A stretch of DNA of 64,000 nt from Noviherbaspirillum galbum (GCF_010974945.1 NZ_JAAIVB010000013.1:62001-126000), one strand, 5' to 3'. Counted from the first letter of the stretch, positions 49,766-62,941 are shown. A program made the numbers and translations. Notes: generated by a model not told the origin, from the letters alone.

Positions 49766-49855
49766 TGCGTGGTTGTTATTGATTTGAAGAGAGAAGACAG
49801 GTCGGAAGCCGCGGCATGATGCCAGGCTTGCATCTTGCCCGGTTCGCGGCAGCGC

Positions 49856-50416
49856 TTATTTTGCGGGCTCAAAGGTTACCACGAGTGAAGACGTGCCTGT
49901 GGTGATCTTTGTCGGAAGAAAGTTCACCCCGGCATGACGGAATTCATCCGGCCGGAAAGTATAGAGCGGCATGTCCTTGAGCAACTGTTCCGCGAGCAGG
50001 CCGACGGCGCGACCGAGGTAGGTTCCGAACTTCGGATCGAGGCCGTCGATGTTCAGGCTTTCGACTCTCGGATCGCCGAGCACCAGCGCACTGCGCGCCG
50101 GATCGACCCGAAGCTGGCCCGACAGCGCGAGATTGCCGGTCCAGGGCTTGCCCATGAAGGGCGGCGCGATGGAGGCATCCATGGCGGTCGTGATGCGATT
50201 GGTATCGGGCTGCAGCGTCACCCGCGGGTTGGCAACGCGCACGTCGATCATTTCGAGATAGCGGTTATTAAATGGAAACCGGTCGGCCATCGCCTGCTGC
50301 AGCCGCTCGAGCGGAATCTCGACCTGACGCGGGCCCATCAGGGTCGCGCACGAAGCCAGGATGAGCGCCACGCAGGCGAACACGAGGGAAAAGCGAACGA
50401 GGAATTGTCGGGTCAT
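49856..50416 (-). CDS. DUF1439 lipoprotein (YceB-like)
   Basis: 186-residue lipoprotein: signal peptide with lipobox ending at the Cys of ILASC (Cys23). The mature part fits the DUF1439 family (VEIPLERLQQAMADRFPFNNRYLEM in parts; IAPPFMGKPWTGNLALSGQLR). DUF1439 proteins have a lipid-binding-type fold, and their role is unknown. It lies between uppP and the YkgJ-like gene on the same strand. Confidence 0.82.
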   Translation of the reverse strand: MTRQFLVRFSLVFACVALILASCATLMGPRQVEIPLERLQQAMADRFPFNNRYLEMIDVRVANPRVTLQPDTNRITTAMDASIAPPFMGKPWTGNLALSGQLRVDPARSALVLGDPRVESLNIDGLDPKFGTYLGRAVGLLAEQLLKDMPLYTFRPDEFRHAGVNFLPTKITTGTSSLVVTFEPAK

Positions 50417-50465
50417 GATGCGCCGCCGTGCCGTGATGAAGTCGTTAATGCGAGGAAAACCGCGT

Positions 50466-50735
50466 TCAGGAAGACGCTGTCGCCGTCAGCGCCTCGAGGC
50501 GATGCAGGTAGTGCAGCGCATGCTCGCGCGTCGTGCCGCACATGTCGGTATCGGGTTGAAGACTCTTGCATACCGAGGGCCGCTCCGGTTTGCCGAAAAT
50601 CATGCAGCGGTTATCGCCGTCGAGTTGCACGCAGCGTACGCCGGCCGGCTTTCCTGATGGCATGCCGGGAATCGGGGAAGAAATGGACGGGGCGATGCAG
50701 CAGGCGCCGCAGCCATGGCGGCAGGTGGCAGACAT
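50466..50735 (-). CDS. YkgJ family cysteine-cluster protein
   Basis: 89-residue protein with the CxxxCxxCC-type cluster near the N terminus (CRHGCGACC) and later cysteines in [14 protein letters not shown] and VCKSLQ. This pattern is typical of the YkgJ/CxxCxxCC family, likely metal or Fe-S binding, function unknown. The start MSATCRHG was chosen as the family start; the 28 residues before it are unlike the family. Confidence 0.8.
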   Translation of the reverse strand: MSATCRHGCGACCIAPSISSPIPGMPSGKPAGVRCVQLDGDNRCMIFGKPERPSVCKSLQPDTDMCGTTREHALHYLHRLEALTATASS

Positions 50736-50894
50736 GACAACTTCAGCTAAGGGAATGGACGCGGGATCGTCGCGGAGCCTCAAGTATAACGCGCCGGCCG
50801 GGAAACCCCGGCGGGACATGCACCAAACCTTGGCCGGAATCCGCTGCGAACCAGGCGATTCCAGAGCCCGTTGAAAATCCCTTGGTCACCGCCC

Positions 50895-50941
50895 TTGACG
50901 CATGGATAGCAGGGGCATATATTACTGACTCGTAAGTTAGT
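50895..50941 (+). promoter_or_regulatory. Promoter and TetR-type operator of the efflux cluster
   Basis: TTGACG-17-TATATT (50895-50923) is a near-consensus promoter for the tetR gene. An imperfect palindrome ACTGACTCGTAAGTTAGT (50924-50941) directly abuts the -10, covering the start site. This is where an autoregulating TetR repressor should bind. The tetR ATG follows 17 bases later without a clear ribosome-binding site. Confidence 0.6.
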
Positions 50942-50957
50942 TATTCACCTCGTTGCC

Positions 50958-51638
50958 ATGGAATGCCCTTTCAAGAATAGCAAGCCCCGCTGGACCCGCC
51001 GCAAGGATGCGCGCCCGCAGGAATTGCTCGCCGCCGCCCTCGACCTGTTCGTCGAGAAAGGCTATGCCGCCACGCGCCTGGAGGACGTGGCGTCGCGCGC
51101 CGGCGTGTCGAAGGGAACCCTGTACCTCTACTTCGAGAACAAGGAAGAATTGTTCAAGGCGGTGGTCCGCGAGAACGTGGTGCCGGTGCTGGGCGAAGCG
51201 GAAGAGATCGTCGACAACTACCAGGGCGGAAGCGTGGAGCTGTTCCGCGAGATCGCGATGGGCTGGTGGGAGCGCATCGGCAATACCAAGCTGTCGGGCA
51301 TCACCAAGCTGATGGTCGCCGAGTCCAGCAATTTCCCGGAGGTGACCCGGTTCTACCACGACGAAGTGATTTCGCGCGGCAACGCCATGATCGAGCGCAT
51401 GCTCAAGCGCGGCATCCAGCGCGGCGAATTCCGCGACATCGACGTCCGCCAGGCCGCCAACATCGTCTGCGCGCCGATGGTCATGCTGATGCTCTGGAAA
51501 CATTCCTTCGCGCCCTGCCAGGCCGAACCCCTGTCGCCGGACGACTACCTGAACAACTTCATCGACCTCTTCCTGCGCGGCGTGCTCGTCCGGGAAAACG
51601 CCGACGCGGCCACTCCGCCTCCCTTGCATTCCCGATAG
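50958..51638 (+). CDS. TetR-family regulator of the RND efflux cluster
   Basis: 226-residue regulator. N-terminal helix-turn-helix at about 18-64 (ELLAAALDLFVEKGYAATRLEDVASRAGVSKGTLYLYFENKEELF in parts), the canonical TetR pattern, followed by a helical ligand domain. It starts the cluster with the RND adaptor 7 bases after its stop, so it probably represses its own operon and responds to pump substrates. The inducer is unknown. Confidence 0.92.
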   Translation: MECPFKNSKPRWTRRKDARPQELLAAALDLFVEKGYAATRLEDVASRAGVSKGTLYLYFENKEELFKAVVRENVVPVLGEAEEIVDNYQGGSVELFREIAMGWWERIGNTKLSGITKLMVAESSNFPEVTRFYHDEVISRGNAMIERMLKRGIQRGEFRDIDVRQAANIVCAPMVMLMLWKHSFAPCQAEPLSPDDYLNNFIDLFLRGVLVRENADAATPPPLHSR

Positions 51639-51645
51639 GAAATCC

Positions 51646-52815
51646 ATGCTCAAACGCCGTTCGCTCTGGATCGTTCTCGCCGTCCTGCTGCTCGCCGCCG
51701 GGCTGGCCGGTGCGATGCTGAAGAAGAAGGATGCCGCCGTGGCGGCATCGGCCTCTCCAGCCCCTGCCGCCACGGCGGCACAGCCGCAGGCGCTGGAGTT
51801 CCTGCCGACCGACCTGGGCAGCGCGCGCCTTCGCGACCTGCGCCAGCTGCTGCCGCTGACCGGTTCGCTGCGCGCCGTGAACCAGGCCGCCGTCAAGGCC
51901 AAGGTTGCCGGCGAGGTGCGCGAGGTGCTGGTCCGCGAAGGCGAGCCGGTCAAGGCCGGCCAGGTGCTGGTCAACATGGATGCGAGCGACTACCAGGCAC
52001 GCCTGGAACAGGCAAAGGGTGCCCTGCTGGCCGCCCGCGGACAGCTCGAGATCGCGGTCAAGGCGCGCGACAACAACAAGGCCCTGCTGGACAAGGGCTT
52101 CATCTCGAAGAATGCCTACGACAACGCCGCCAGCCAGTATGACATCGCCCGCGCCAACGTCGATTCGGCCAAGGGCGCGCTCGACGTTGCGCAGAAGGCC
52201 TTGAGCGACACCGTCGTCAAGGCGCCGATCAGCGGCCTGGTCAGCAGCCGCAGCGTGCAGCCGGGCGAAAAGGTATCGCCCGACAACAAGCTGCTCGACG
52301 TGGTCGACCTGCGCCTGATGGAAATGGAAGCCGCGGTGCCGACGGCGGAGATCATGAACGTCTCTCTGGGCCAGGAAGTGCAGGTCAGGATGGAAGGCAT
52401 GAGACAGCCCATCGCCGGCAAGGTCGCGCGCATCAATCCCGCCGCGCAGGCGGGTTCGCGGTCCATCATGGTCTACGTGCAGATCGACAATCCGCAAAAC
52501 CTGCTTCGCGTCGGCATGTTCGGCCAGGCGCAGCTGACGCTGTCCCGGAAGACCGGCGTGCTGACCGTGCCGCAATCGGCGGTGCAGGCCGACGGCGCGG
52601 GTTCCTTCGTCTACGCGGTGGAAAACGACAAGATCGTTCGCAAGCCGGTGAAGCCCGGCGTGCGCGGCGACGATGGCGAAGGCGCCGCCGTGGAAATCAC
52701 GGAAGGACTGGTCGACGGCGCGCGCATCGTGCGGACCAACCTCGGCAACCTGCGTCCGGGAACGATCGTCCGCATGGCGCGGGCGGACCAGCCCGGCGCG
52801 GATGCGCGCCAATGA
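51646..52815 (+). CDS. RND efflux periplasmic adaptor
   Basis: 389-residue membrane fusion protein. One N-terminal membrane anchor (about 5-24) and no lipobox. Barrel-sandwich/lipoyl halves (KVAGEVREVLVREGEPVKAGQVLVNMD ... VVKAPISGLVSSRSVQPGEKVS in parts) flank a hairpin helix rich in Ala/Gln (about 125-185). A beta-barrel and membrane-proximal domain follow. AGGAA is 7 bases before the ATG. It links the permease to a TolC-type channel in the periplasm. Confidence 0.93.
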   Translation: MLKRRSLWIVLAVLLLAAGLAGAMLKKKDAAVAASASPAPAATAAQPQALEFLPTDLGSARLRDLRQLLPLTGSLRAVNQAAVKAKVAGEVREVLVREGEPVKAGQVLVNMDASDYQARLEQAKGALLAARGQLEIAVKARDNNKALLDKGFISKNAYDNAASQYDIARANVDSAKGALDVAQKALSDTVVKAPISGLVSSRSVQPGEKVSPDNKLLDVVDLRLMEMEAAVPTAEIMNVSLGQEVQVRMEGMRQPIAGKVARINPAAQAGSRSIMVYVQIDNPQNLLRVGMFGQAQLTLSRKTGVLTVPQSAVQADGAGSFVYAVENDKIVRKPVKPGVRGDDGEGAAVEITEGLVDGARIVRTNLGNLRPGTIVRMARADQPGADARQ

Positions 52816-52875
52816 CGAGCCTTCTTCCTGCGTGCCGGCCGGCGGCCCGCGCGCAAACCCCTAAGGATTAGCGCC

Positions 52876-56100
<3,225 letters not shown>

Positions 56101-56142
56101 TAAAATATCCGGTTTGTTCAAACCCTTTCGCCGAAGCCGACC

Positions 56143-56796
56143 ATGAATATCGAAAAAGCACGTTTCAACATGATTGAGCAGCAGATCCGTACATGGGATG
56201 TGCTGGACCTGGACGTTCTCGAGCTGCTGACGGTGGTCAAGCGCGAGAACTTCGTGCCGGATGCCTACAAAAGCCTGGCCTTCGTCGACACCCAGATCCC
56301 CCTGCCCCGCGGCGCCTGCATGTTCGCCCCCAAGATGGAAGCCCGCATCCTGCAGGAAGTCAATCCCAAGAAGCACGAGCACGTGCTGGAAATCGGCTCC
56401 GGCTCGGGCTACATGGCCGCCCTGCTGGCGCACCGCGCGCGCCACGTGACCACCGTGGAAATCGAGCCCGAGCTGCATGCGCTCGCGAAAGCCAACCTCG
56501 CGGCCAACGGCATCACCAACGTCGACGCCGAACTGGGCAATGGCGCGCAGGGCTGGAGCGCCAAGGCGCCCTACGACGTGATCGTGATCTCCGCTTCCCT
56601 GCCGGTGCTGCCCGACGCCTTCCTGCAGCAGCTCAAGGTGGGCGGCCGCCTGTTCGCCATCGTCGGCGAGCCGCCGGTGATGTCGGCGCAACTCATCACC
56701 CGCGCGTCCGACACCGCCTACAACACCGTGAAGATCTTCGAAACCGACGTCCCGCCGCTGCGCGACGCGGTGACGCCGTCGCACTTCACGTTCTGA
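56143..56796 (+). CDS. pcm: Protein-L-isoaspartate O-methyltransferase family protein
   Basis: 217-residue SAM methyltransferase of the PIMT/Pcm group. The motif I region is VLEIGSGSGYMAALLA, preceded by the family marker AFVDTQIPLPRGACMFAPKMEARILQ in parts and followed by TTVEIEPELHALAKANL. In Pcm proteins the enzyme repairs isoaspartyl damage. Because this copy lacks some usual length, its substrate could differ. It is 42 bases after the permease and precedes the rhodanese and tolC genes, a set order seen in related betaproteobacteria. Confidence 0.85.
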   Translation: MNIEKARFNMIEQQIRTWDVLDLDVLELLTVVKRENFVPDAYKSLAFVDTQIPLPRGACMFAPKMEARILQEVNPKKHEHVLEIGSGSGYMAALLAHRARHVTTVEIEPELHALAKANLAANGITNVDAELGNGAQGWSAKAPYDVIVISASLPVLPDAFLQQLKVGGRLFAIVGEPPVMSAQLITRASDTAYNTVKIFETDVPPLRDAVTPSHFTF

Positions 56797-56825
56797 TCGC
56801 TTTCTTGGAATAAAGAGGAAACACC

Positions 56826-57149
56826 ATGCAAGCCCTGACCGCACCCGAACTCGCCCAATGGCTGGCCGACCCGTCGCGCCCCAGGCCGGTGCTGCTGGAC
56901 GTGCGCGAGCCCTGGGAATTCCAGACTTGCCACATTCCCGGGTCGGTCGCCATCCCGATGCAAAGCATCCCCGAGAGGATGCAGGAACTCGACGACGAGG
57001 CTCCCATCGTGTGCATCTGCCACCACGGCGCGCGCAGCATGTCCGTGGCGGCTTTCCTGGAGCGGCAAGGTTATGCAAACGTCATCAACCTCACCGGCGG
57101 CGTGCATGCCTGGGCGCTGCAGGTGGACGGTTCGATGCCGACTTATTGA
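56826..57149 (+). CDS. Single-domain rhodanese-like sulfurtransferase
   Basis: 107-residue rhodanese homology domain. LLDVREPWEFQTCHIPGSVAIPM is the N-terminal signature in parts, and CHHGARSM is the active-site loop with the catalytic Cys. It is cytosolic by lack of a signal peptide. AGAGGAA before the ATG. Thiosulfate:cyanide-type sulfur transfer is possible; the real substrate is unknown. It lies between pcm and tolC and probably shares their transcript. Confidence 0.9.
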   Translation: MQALTAPELAQWLADPSRPRPVLLDVREPWEFQTCHIPGSVAIPMQSIPERMQELDDEAPIVCICHHGARSMSVAAFLERQGYANVINLTGGVHAWALQVDGSMPTY

Positions 57150-57171
57150 TTGATTGACCAGTGGAGACCTT

Positions 57172-58491
57172 ATGCGACATGTTCTACTCGCCGTCCTGAT
57201 CACGGGCGCTTTCACCTCGCTGAATGCGCAAGCGATCGACCTGCTTCAGGTGTACCAGGAAGCGCTTGCCAATGACGCGCCGTTCGCCAGCGCGCGGGCA
57301 AGCCTGACGGCGGGCCAGGAAAAAGCCACGCAGGGCCGCGCCGGCCTGCTGCCCACGGTCGGCGTCACGGGCAACTACAACCGCAACGACCTCGACGTGT
57401 CCAGCGCCGGCGTCGACGTCGGCCGGAATTTCAGCAGCAACGGCTATACCCTCGCGCTGTCGCAACCGGTGTTCCGCCTGGCGAACTGGGAAGCCTACCA
57501 GCAGGGCAAGCTCTCGGTCGCCGTGAGCGAGGCGCAGTACGCCCAGGCCCAGCAGGATCTCATCGTGCGCGTGGCCCAGGCCTACTTCGACGTGCTCGCT
57601 TCCCAGGACGCGCTGGGCACGGTGCAGGCCCAGAAGACCGCCATCACCGAGCAGCTCGCTTCCGCCAAGCGCAACTTCGAGGTCGGCACCGCGACCATCA
57701 CCGATACGCATGAAGCGCAGGCGCGCTACGACCTCGTCATCGCCCAGGAATTCGCGGCGCAGAACGACCTCGAGATCAAGCGCACCGCGCTGCAGCAGAT
57801 CATCGGCAAGCCGTCCGGGGAACTGGCGCCCCTGCAGCCCGGATTGAAGCTGACGCCGCCCCAGCCCGCCGCCATCGAGCAATGGGTGGAAAGCGCCGAG
57901 AACCAGAACTTCGGCGTCATCGGGCAGCAGGTGGCGGTCGAGATCGCCAAGCGCGACATCAAGCGCAACCGCGCCGGCCATTACCCGACGGTCGACCTGG
58001 TGGCCAGCCGCAACCACTCCTACCAGGGCGCCAGCGCCACGGCGGCGGTGAGCGCGGCGGCCAACACCACGTCGGTCGGCGTGCAATGGGCCATTCCCAT
58101 CTTCAACGGCTTTGCCGTCGACAGCCGGGTGCGCGAGTCGATCGCGCTGGAAGACAAATCCCGCGCCGACCTGGAAAATGCCCGACGGGTTGCCGCCCAG
58201 GCCGCCCGCCAGGCCTACCTCGGCGTGAACGCCGGCCTGGCGCAGGTCCGCGCGCTGGAAGCGGCGGAAGTGTCCAGCCAGTCCGCGCTCGAATCCAACC
58301 GCCTAGGCTACCAGGTGGGCGTGCGCATCAACATCGACGTCCTGAACGCGCAGCAGCAGTTGTTCACCACGAGGCGCGACCTCGCCAAGGCAAGGTATGA
58401 CACGATCGTGAACGGCTTGCGCCTCAAGTCGGCGGCGGGCACCCTGAAGGAAAGCGATCTCACGCAGATCAATGCCCTGCTGAAGCATTGA
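57172..58491 (+). CDS. tolC: TolC-family outer-membrane channel protein
   Basis: 439-residue outer-membrane efflux protein. Start MRHVLLAVL (ATG 57172, GGAG upstream) gives a signal peptide ending NAQA; the longer frame starts inside another ribosome-binding region. Two OEP repeats of about 200 residues each are seen (first DLLQVYQEALANDA ... FDVLASQDAL; second FGVIGQQVAVEIAKRDIKRNRAGHYPTVDLVAS in parts, QAYLGVNAGLAQVRALEAA). It should complete the tripartite pump with the upstream adaptor and permease, although pcm and rhodanese genes separate them. General use by other pumps is likely. Confidence 0.93.
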   Translation: MRHVLLAVLITGAFTSLNAQAIDLLQVYQEALANDAPFASARASLTAGQEKATQGRAGLLPTVGVTGNYNRNDLDVSSAGVDVGRNFSSNGYTLALSQPVFRLANWEAYQQGKLSVAVSEAQYAQAQQDLIVRVAQAYFDVLASQDALGTVQAQKTAITEQLASAKRNFEVGTATITDTHEAQARYDLVIAQEFAAQNDLEIKRTALQQIIGKPSGELAPLQPGLKLTPPQPAAIEQWVESAENQNFGVIGQQVAVEIAKRDIKRNRAGHYPTVDLVASRNHSYQGASATAAVSAAANTTSVGVQWAIPIFNGFAVDSRVRESIALEDKSRADLENARRVAAQAARQAYLGVNAGLAQVRALEAAEVSSQSALESNRLGYQVGVRINIDVLNAQQQLFTTRRDLAKARYDTIVNGLRLKSAAGTLKESDLTQINALLKH

Positions 58492-58499
58492 CGCGCTTG

Positions 58500-58532
58500 C
58501 GGGAATGGCGGCCGGCAAGGCCCGTCATTCCC
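58500..58532. terminator. Hairpin between convergent tolC and c-di-GMP genes
   Basis: Inverted repeat CGGGAATG (58500-58507) / CATTCCCG (58525-58532) with an additional GGCCGGCAAGGCCC core between. It overlaps the stop of the convergent gene. No T run, so termination strength is uncertain. Confidence 0.5.
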
Positions 58533-60411
58533 GTTCCGCCAGCCTCTCCCGCAGCAGCACCGCGATCGCATCCGCCGGCCGCGGCTCCGCGAAGTAATAT
58601 CCCTGCATCGTATCGCAGCCCGCCTCGCGCAGGAACCGGAGCTGGGCTTCGGTCTCCACGCCTTCCGCCACCACCGTCAGCCCCAGGCTGTGCGCCATCG
58701 CGATGATGGCCGTGGTGATCGCCTCGTCGTCGCCGTCTCCCGGAATGTCCCGCACGAAGGTGCGGTCGATCTTCACCTGGTCGATGGGAAAGCGCTTGAG
58801 ATAGGCCATGGACGAATAGCCGGTGCCGAAGTCATCGATGGAGAGGCGGATGCCTTCCCGCTGCAAGCGATGCAGCAGTTCCACGTTGGCATGCACGTTT
58901 TCCATCAGCACGGTCTCGGTGATCTCGAGTTCGAGCTGTTGCGGCCGCATGCCGGCCTCGCGCAACGCCATCACCGTGTCATGCAGCATGTGCGGATCGC
59001 GCGCCTGGCGAGGCGAAAGATTGACGCAGACGTGGACGTCGCCCAGGCCGGCGTCGCGCCAGGCGGCGACCTGGCGGCAGGCCGTGTGCACCACCCAGCG
59101 GCCGATCGGCACGATCAGACCGCTCTCCTCCGCCACCGGGATGAATTCGGCGGGCGACACGAGGCCAAGCTCGGGATGCCGCCAGCGGAGCAGCGCTTCC
59201 AGGCCGACCAGGCGGCCATCGCGCAGGCTGACCTGGGGCTGGTAATGCAGGGTGAGCTCGCCGCGGTCCAGGGCCTTGCGCAGGTTGGTTTCGAGGGTCA
59301 TGCGCTTTTGCGCCCGCTGGTTCAGGTCGGGGTGGAAGCGTTCGAAGGTGTTCTTGCCCTTGCCCTTGGCCTGGTACATCGCGGTGTCGGCATTGCGGGT
59401 CAGCGCCGCCATGTCCGCGCCGTCTTCCGGATAGGTGCTGATGCCGATGCTGCCCGATACGTAGATCTCGTGGCCATCGATCTCGAATGGCGTGGCCAAA
59501 GCATTGAGCAGCTTTTCCGCCACGGCATCGCCGTGGGCGGCATGCATGGCATCGATGATGATGGCGAATTCGTCGCCGCCGATGCGGCAGATCACGTCGC
59601 CGCTGCGCAGGATCTCCATCAGGCGGCGCGCCGCCGCCTTGAGCAGGTCGTCGCCGGTCTGGTGGCCCAGCGTGTCGTTGACGATCTTGAAGTTGTCGAG
59701 GTCGAGCAGCAGCAGGCCGACGCTGCCGCCGTTGAGGTCGATGGACCGCAGCGCCGTTTCCAGCCTGCCGTTGAAGGCGTGGCGGTTGGGCAAGCCCGTC
59801 ACCGGGTCGATATGGGCCAGGTAATCGAGATGCGCCTCCGCCGTCTTGACCACCCGCCGCATCCTGCTCACCACGAGATAGGCGAGCGCCATGGCGCTCA
59901 GGGCGATGGACAGCGTCAGGCCGGCATGGCCGAGCAGGCGCGCATGGAGCTGGGCGAGGCTGGCCCGCACCGCCACAACGCCGATCGGTCCGTCATTGCC
60001 GATGATCCGGTGCGCAAGTTCGAGTTCCCGCCAGCCGAAGCGATAGCCGTCCTGGATCAGCCAGGCCGCGGGCATGGCGACCGGCTCGGCGCCGTCGCGC
60101 GCGAAGCTGGCGAGCGGCGCGCCCGAGAGCGTGAAGATGCCGGCTGCGCTGACGTTCGGCGATGCCGACAGGGCTTCCAGGGTTTCCTTGCTTGCCTGGC
60201 GGTCATGGAACATCAGCGCCGCGGTGCTGTTGTCGCCGATGATGCGCATCTGCACGCGCATGTCTTCCACCATCGCGCTGCGCAAGGACAGGAACTGGAG
60301 CAGGATCAGCAGCACGCTGGCGAACAGCAGGGCGGCGCCGGCGCTGGCAAGGTTGGCCACGGTCATCACGCGGTCGAGCCGCGGCGCGCGGGGAGAGGAA
60401 TGGTTGTTCAT
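58525..60411 (-). CDS. Membrane diguanylate cyclase/phosphodiesterase (CHASE8-like, GGDEF, EAL)
   Basis: 628-residue c-di-GMP turnover enzyme. Membrane helices at about 18-40 and 150-172 bracket a periplasmic CHASE8-type domain ([23 protein letters not shown] in parts). The GGDEF domain is active by motif (GGDEF at 278-282), and EAL is intact (Glu405, [10 protein letters not shown]). It may thus make or degrade c-di-GMP depending on signal. It overlaps the yfiR-like gene (ATGA). The order TonB receptor-YfiR-GGDEF resembles the YfiBNR theme, where YfiR represses a CHASE8 cyclase in the periplasm. Confidence 0.92.
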   Translation of the reverse strand: MNNHSSPRAPRLDRVMTVANLASAGAALLFASVLLILLQFLSLRSAMVEDMRVQMRIIGDNSTAALMFHDRQASKETLEALSASPNVSAAGIFTLSGAPLASFARDGAEPVAMPAAWLIQDGYRFGWRELELAHRIIGNDGPIGVVAVRASLAQLHARLLGHAGLTLSIALSAMALAYLVVSRMRRVVKTAEAHLDYLAHIDPVTGLPNRHAFNGRLETALRSIDLNGGSVGLLLLDLDNFKIVNDTLGHQTGDDLLKAAARRLMEILRSGDVICRIGGDEFAIIIDAMHAAHGDAVAEKLLNALATPFEIDGHEIYVSGSIGISTYPEDGADMAALTRNADTAMYQAKGKGKNTFERFHPDLNQRAQKRMTLETNLRKALDRGELTLHYQPQVSLRDGRLVGLEALLRWRHPELGLVSPAEFIPVAEESGLIVPIGRWVVHTACRQVAAWRDAGLGDVHVCVNLSPRQARDPHMLHDTVMALREAGMRPQQLELEITETVLMENVHANVELLHRLQREGIRLSIDDFGTGYSSMAYLKRFPIDQVKIDRTFVRDIPGDGDDEAITTAIIAMAHSLGLTVVAEGVETEAQLRFLREAGCDTMQGYYFAEPRPADAIAVLLRERLAERE

Positions 60412-60935
60412 TGGACGGAACGTGCAAGGCGAAGCAACTTGGAACTGAATGCCAGCCGCGACTGCTTCGCGAGCCGCGTGTCGATGTCGAAGACGACGCG
60501 GTTCGCGTCGCTGGACAAGGCGATCATCGCGCCGTCGCGCGAGACGTCTTCGTCATCGGAAATCGTCAGCACGCTGGCGCCGGCCAGGATCTTCCTGATC
60601 TGGGTCGCGCGGTCGCGGTCGAGCGCGCCCAGCACCACCACGTGGCAGCGTCGCGCACCGTCGACCGCGTTCAAGCCCTGGATCGCGATCCGCCGTCCCT
60701 TGACCTGCCGGTCCCTCAGGGCGAGCAGCGGCTGGCGCAGTGGGCTCGCCGGGTGGATGCAGATGTTCAGCGCGCCGTTCTCGTTCGCAATGTCCTGCGG
60801 CCATTCGGTGAAGACGGCGAAGTTGTACACGAACGCGGCTTTCAGGTCGTATTCCGGCACCGGTTGCGCCATGGCCTGCAGCGGCAGCAGCACCGCCAGC
60901 AGGATGATTCGCCAGACCGGATGAAGGATGTTCAA
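60408..60935 (-). CDS. YfiR-like periplasmic protein (DUF4154)
   Basis: 175-residue exported protein: signal peptide ending AMAQP, then the DUF4154 marker [18 protein letters not shown] and [13 protein letters not shown]-type core with two cysteines (NICIH, RRCHVVV) that could form a disulfide. In Pseudomonas YfiR binds and inhibits the periplasmic part of the cyclase YfiN under oxidising conditions; a similar role for the next gene is inference. It overlaps both neighbours by 4 bases, so all three genes form one tightly coupled unit. Confidence 0.88.
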   Translation of the reverse strand: MNILHPVWRIILLAVLLPLQAMAQPVPEYDLKAAFVYNFAVFTEWPQDIANENGALNICIHPASPLRQPLLALRDRQVKGRRIAIQGLNAVDGARRCHVVVLGALDRDRATQIRKILAGASVLTISDDEDVSRDGAMIALSSDANRVVFDIDTRLAKQSRLAFSSKLLRLARSVQ

Positions 60936-62941
60936 AATGCGTAGACCAGCTTGAGGCGCAGCTGGCGTCCCGGCTGGGGAAGCGCATCCTGCACGAATTC
61001 GGGTCCGGCCGGTTCCGCGATGCGCCGGTCGAACAGGTTGTAGGCGCTGGCGGTCAGCTCCAGTCCGCGCATGAGCTTCATGGCGGCCAGGGTGAGGTTG
61101 GCCTGCCAGGCGCCGCCGAGTTCGCCGCCCAGGGTGCGCCGGGGACCGGCGTAGCGCGCCTCGACGCCGGCGCGCCAGGCGTCGCCGAACAGCGGCCTGG
61201 TCCAGTTGAGCTTGGCCAGCCGCCGGGGCGCGTTGGTCGGCGCGGCGCCCGTCGCCTCGTCGCGCACCTGCTGCAGGCTGAAGCTGGCGCGCAGGCGGTC
61301 GCCCTGCTGCGACGCCCGCTCCACCTCGAGCTCGACGCCCTGCGCGGTCACGCTGTCGAGGTTGCGGAACACCAGCAGGCCGTCGGCGGGATCCTGGACC
61401 TGGCTGATCAGGTTGCTGACCTGGTTGCGGAACACCGATGCGGTCAGCCGGGTGTCGGTGGCAAGGTGCCGCTCCGCCACGAATTCCCAGGACCGGACGC
61501 GTTCCGGACGCAGTGCGGGATTGGCCTTCTGTCCTCCTTCCAGCAGGATCTGGTAATACAGCTCGTACGCGTTCGGCGCGCGGTACGCCGTGCCATACAA
61601 GGCTTTCAGCGTGGTCGCGGGGCTGGCCTTCCAGATGAGCCCCAGGCGGGGATTGGTCGTCCCGCCGGTGGCGGACAGCCGGTCGTGCCGCACGCCGGCG
61701 TTGAGCAGGAGATCCTCGCGCAGCGTGACTTCATCCTGCAGGTAGATTCCCTTGCGGCTGCCCGGGTTGTCGATGTCGAGGTGGCTCGCCGAGGCATCGT
61801 AGTTGAATTGCCGGCGCCGGACGTCGTCCTGCCATTCGACGCCCGCGACCAGCTTGTGCCGGTCGAAGCGCGTGGTCATGATCCTTGCCTCGGCGCCCTG
61901 CCAGCGCGCCCGCGACCCGTCGCGCTGCACGCTGCCATCGTAGACGTAATCGCCGTTGTAATCGTAGGCGCCGCCGAAGAGGCGTACGCTGACATCGGTA
62001 TCGCCGGACACCGCGTGGCGGTAGCCGGCGTCGACCAGGGTCTGCGCATCGACGGTCCGCGAGCGCGGATCGTTGAAGTCCTGGACGAAGGACGCAGTGG
62101 GAACGGACTTGGTGCGCTCCACGTGCGCCAGCCTGAGGCTGAACGGCCCGGCGGACGTCTTCAGCAGCACGCTCTGGTAACGGTCGGCGTCCAGGCCGCG
62201 GACCAGGCCGCCGGGGTTCCCTGCCGATGCGAACTCGGCAAAGCGCAGGTCCTCGCCATTGGTGCGGAAATCGGTCGCGGAGATCAGCAGCTCGGCGCCG
62301 TTCTCGTCCCGCCAGCCGTAGCTGGCGCGCGCCGTGCGGGAGCCGTTGCTGCCGAGCGCGACCACCGCCTGCGCGCCCGGCATCGCGCGCGCGGACCGGG
62401 TCACGACATTGATCACGCCGAAGAAGGCATTGGCGCCATAGACCGACGACCCCGGCCCGGCCACGAACTCGACGCGCTCGATCAGGTCTACGTCGAGCAG
62501 GGCTTCGGTGCCGATGGAAGCCTGGTCGTAGATGGCTTCGTTGCTGCGGTTCCCGTCGATGAGCAGCAGGAAGCGGGAATTGTAGTCGCCGGGACGCTGG
62601 AAGCCCCGCGCCCCGAGATAGGTGTAGTTGCGGTCGTTGTTGATGTAGAGGCCGCGCATGCTCGCCAGGATGTCCGCCAGCGTGCGCCAGCCGAAGGCCT
62701 TGATGTCCTCGGCGGTCACGACCGATACCGCGGACGGGGCTTCGCTCAACTTCTGGGCGAAGCGCGACGCGCTGTAGACATCGAGCGTCAGCAGTTGCTC
62801 GATGGGAAGCTCGGCGAGGGACCCCGCGCCTTCCCGCCTTTCATCGCCCGCCGAGGCGGCTCCCATTCCCGTGGCCAGCATGCAGGCCAACGCCAGTGTG
62901 ATCCTGGAAATTTTTTTCTGGCCAATTCGGTCCAGCTCCAT
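60932..62941 (-). CDS. TonB-dependent outer-membrane receptor
   Basis: 669-residue receptor from the start MELDRIGQ, chosen for the GGGAG upstream and a signal peptide ending GAASAG. A plug domain (about 55-165, SAVSVVTAEDIKAFGWRTLADILASMRG in parts) precedes a 22-strand-type barrel, ending in an aromatic residue (LKLVYAF). The plug pattern resembles siderophore/cobalamin-type receptors, but the ligand is unknown. It is first in the coupled unit with yfiR-like and the c-di-GMP gene, suggesting a link between outer-membrane state or ligand uptake and c-di-GMP. Confidence 0.88.
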   Translation of the reverse strand: MELDRIGQKKISRITLALACMLATGMGAASAGDERREGAGSLAELPIEQLLTLDVYSASRFAQKLSEAPSAVSVVTAEDIKAFGWRTLADILASMRGLYINNDRNYTYLGARGFQRPGDYNSRFLLLIDGNRSNEAIYDQASIGTEALLDVDLIERVEFVAGPGSSVYGANAFFGVINVVTRSARAMPGAQAVVALGSNGSRTARASYGWRDENGAELLISATDFRTNGEDLRFAEFASAGNPGGLVRGLDADRYQSVLLKTSAGPFSLRLAHVERTKSVPTASFVQDFNDPRSRTVDAQTLVDAGYRHAVSGDTDVSVRLFGGAYDYNGDYVYDGSVQRDGSRARWQGAEARIMTTRFDRHKLVAGVEWQDDVRRRQFNYDASASHLDIDNPGSRKGIYLQDEVTLREDLLLNAGVRHDRLSATGGTTNPRLGLIWKASPATTLKALYGTAYRAPNAYELYYQILLEGGQKANPALRPERVRSWEFVAERHLATDTRLTASVFRNQVSNLISQVQDPADGLLVFRNLDSVTAQGVELEVERASQQGDRLRASFSLQQVRDEATGAAPTNAPRRLAKLNWTRPLFGDAWRAGVEARYAGPRRTLGGELGGAWQANLTLAAMKLMRGLELTASAYNLFDRRIAEPAGPEFVQDALPQPGRQLRLKLVYAF

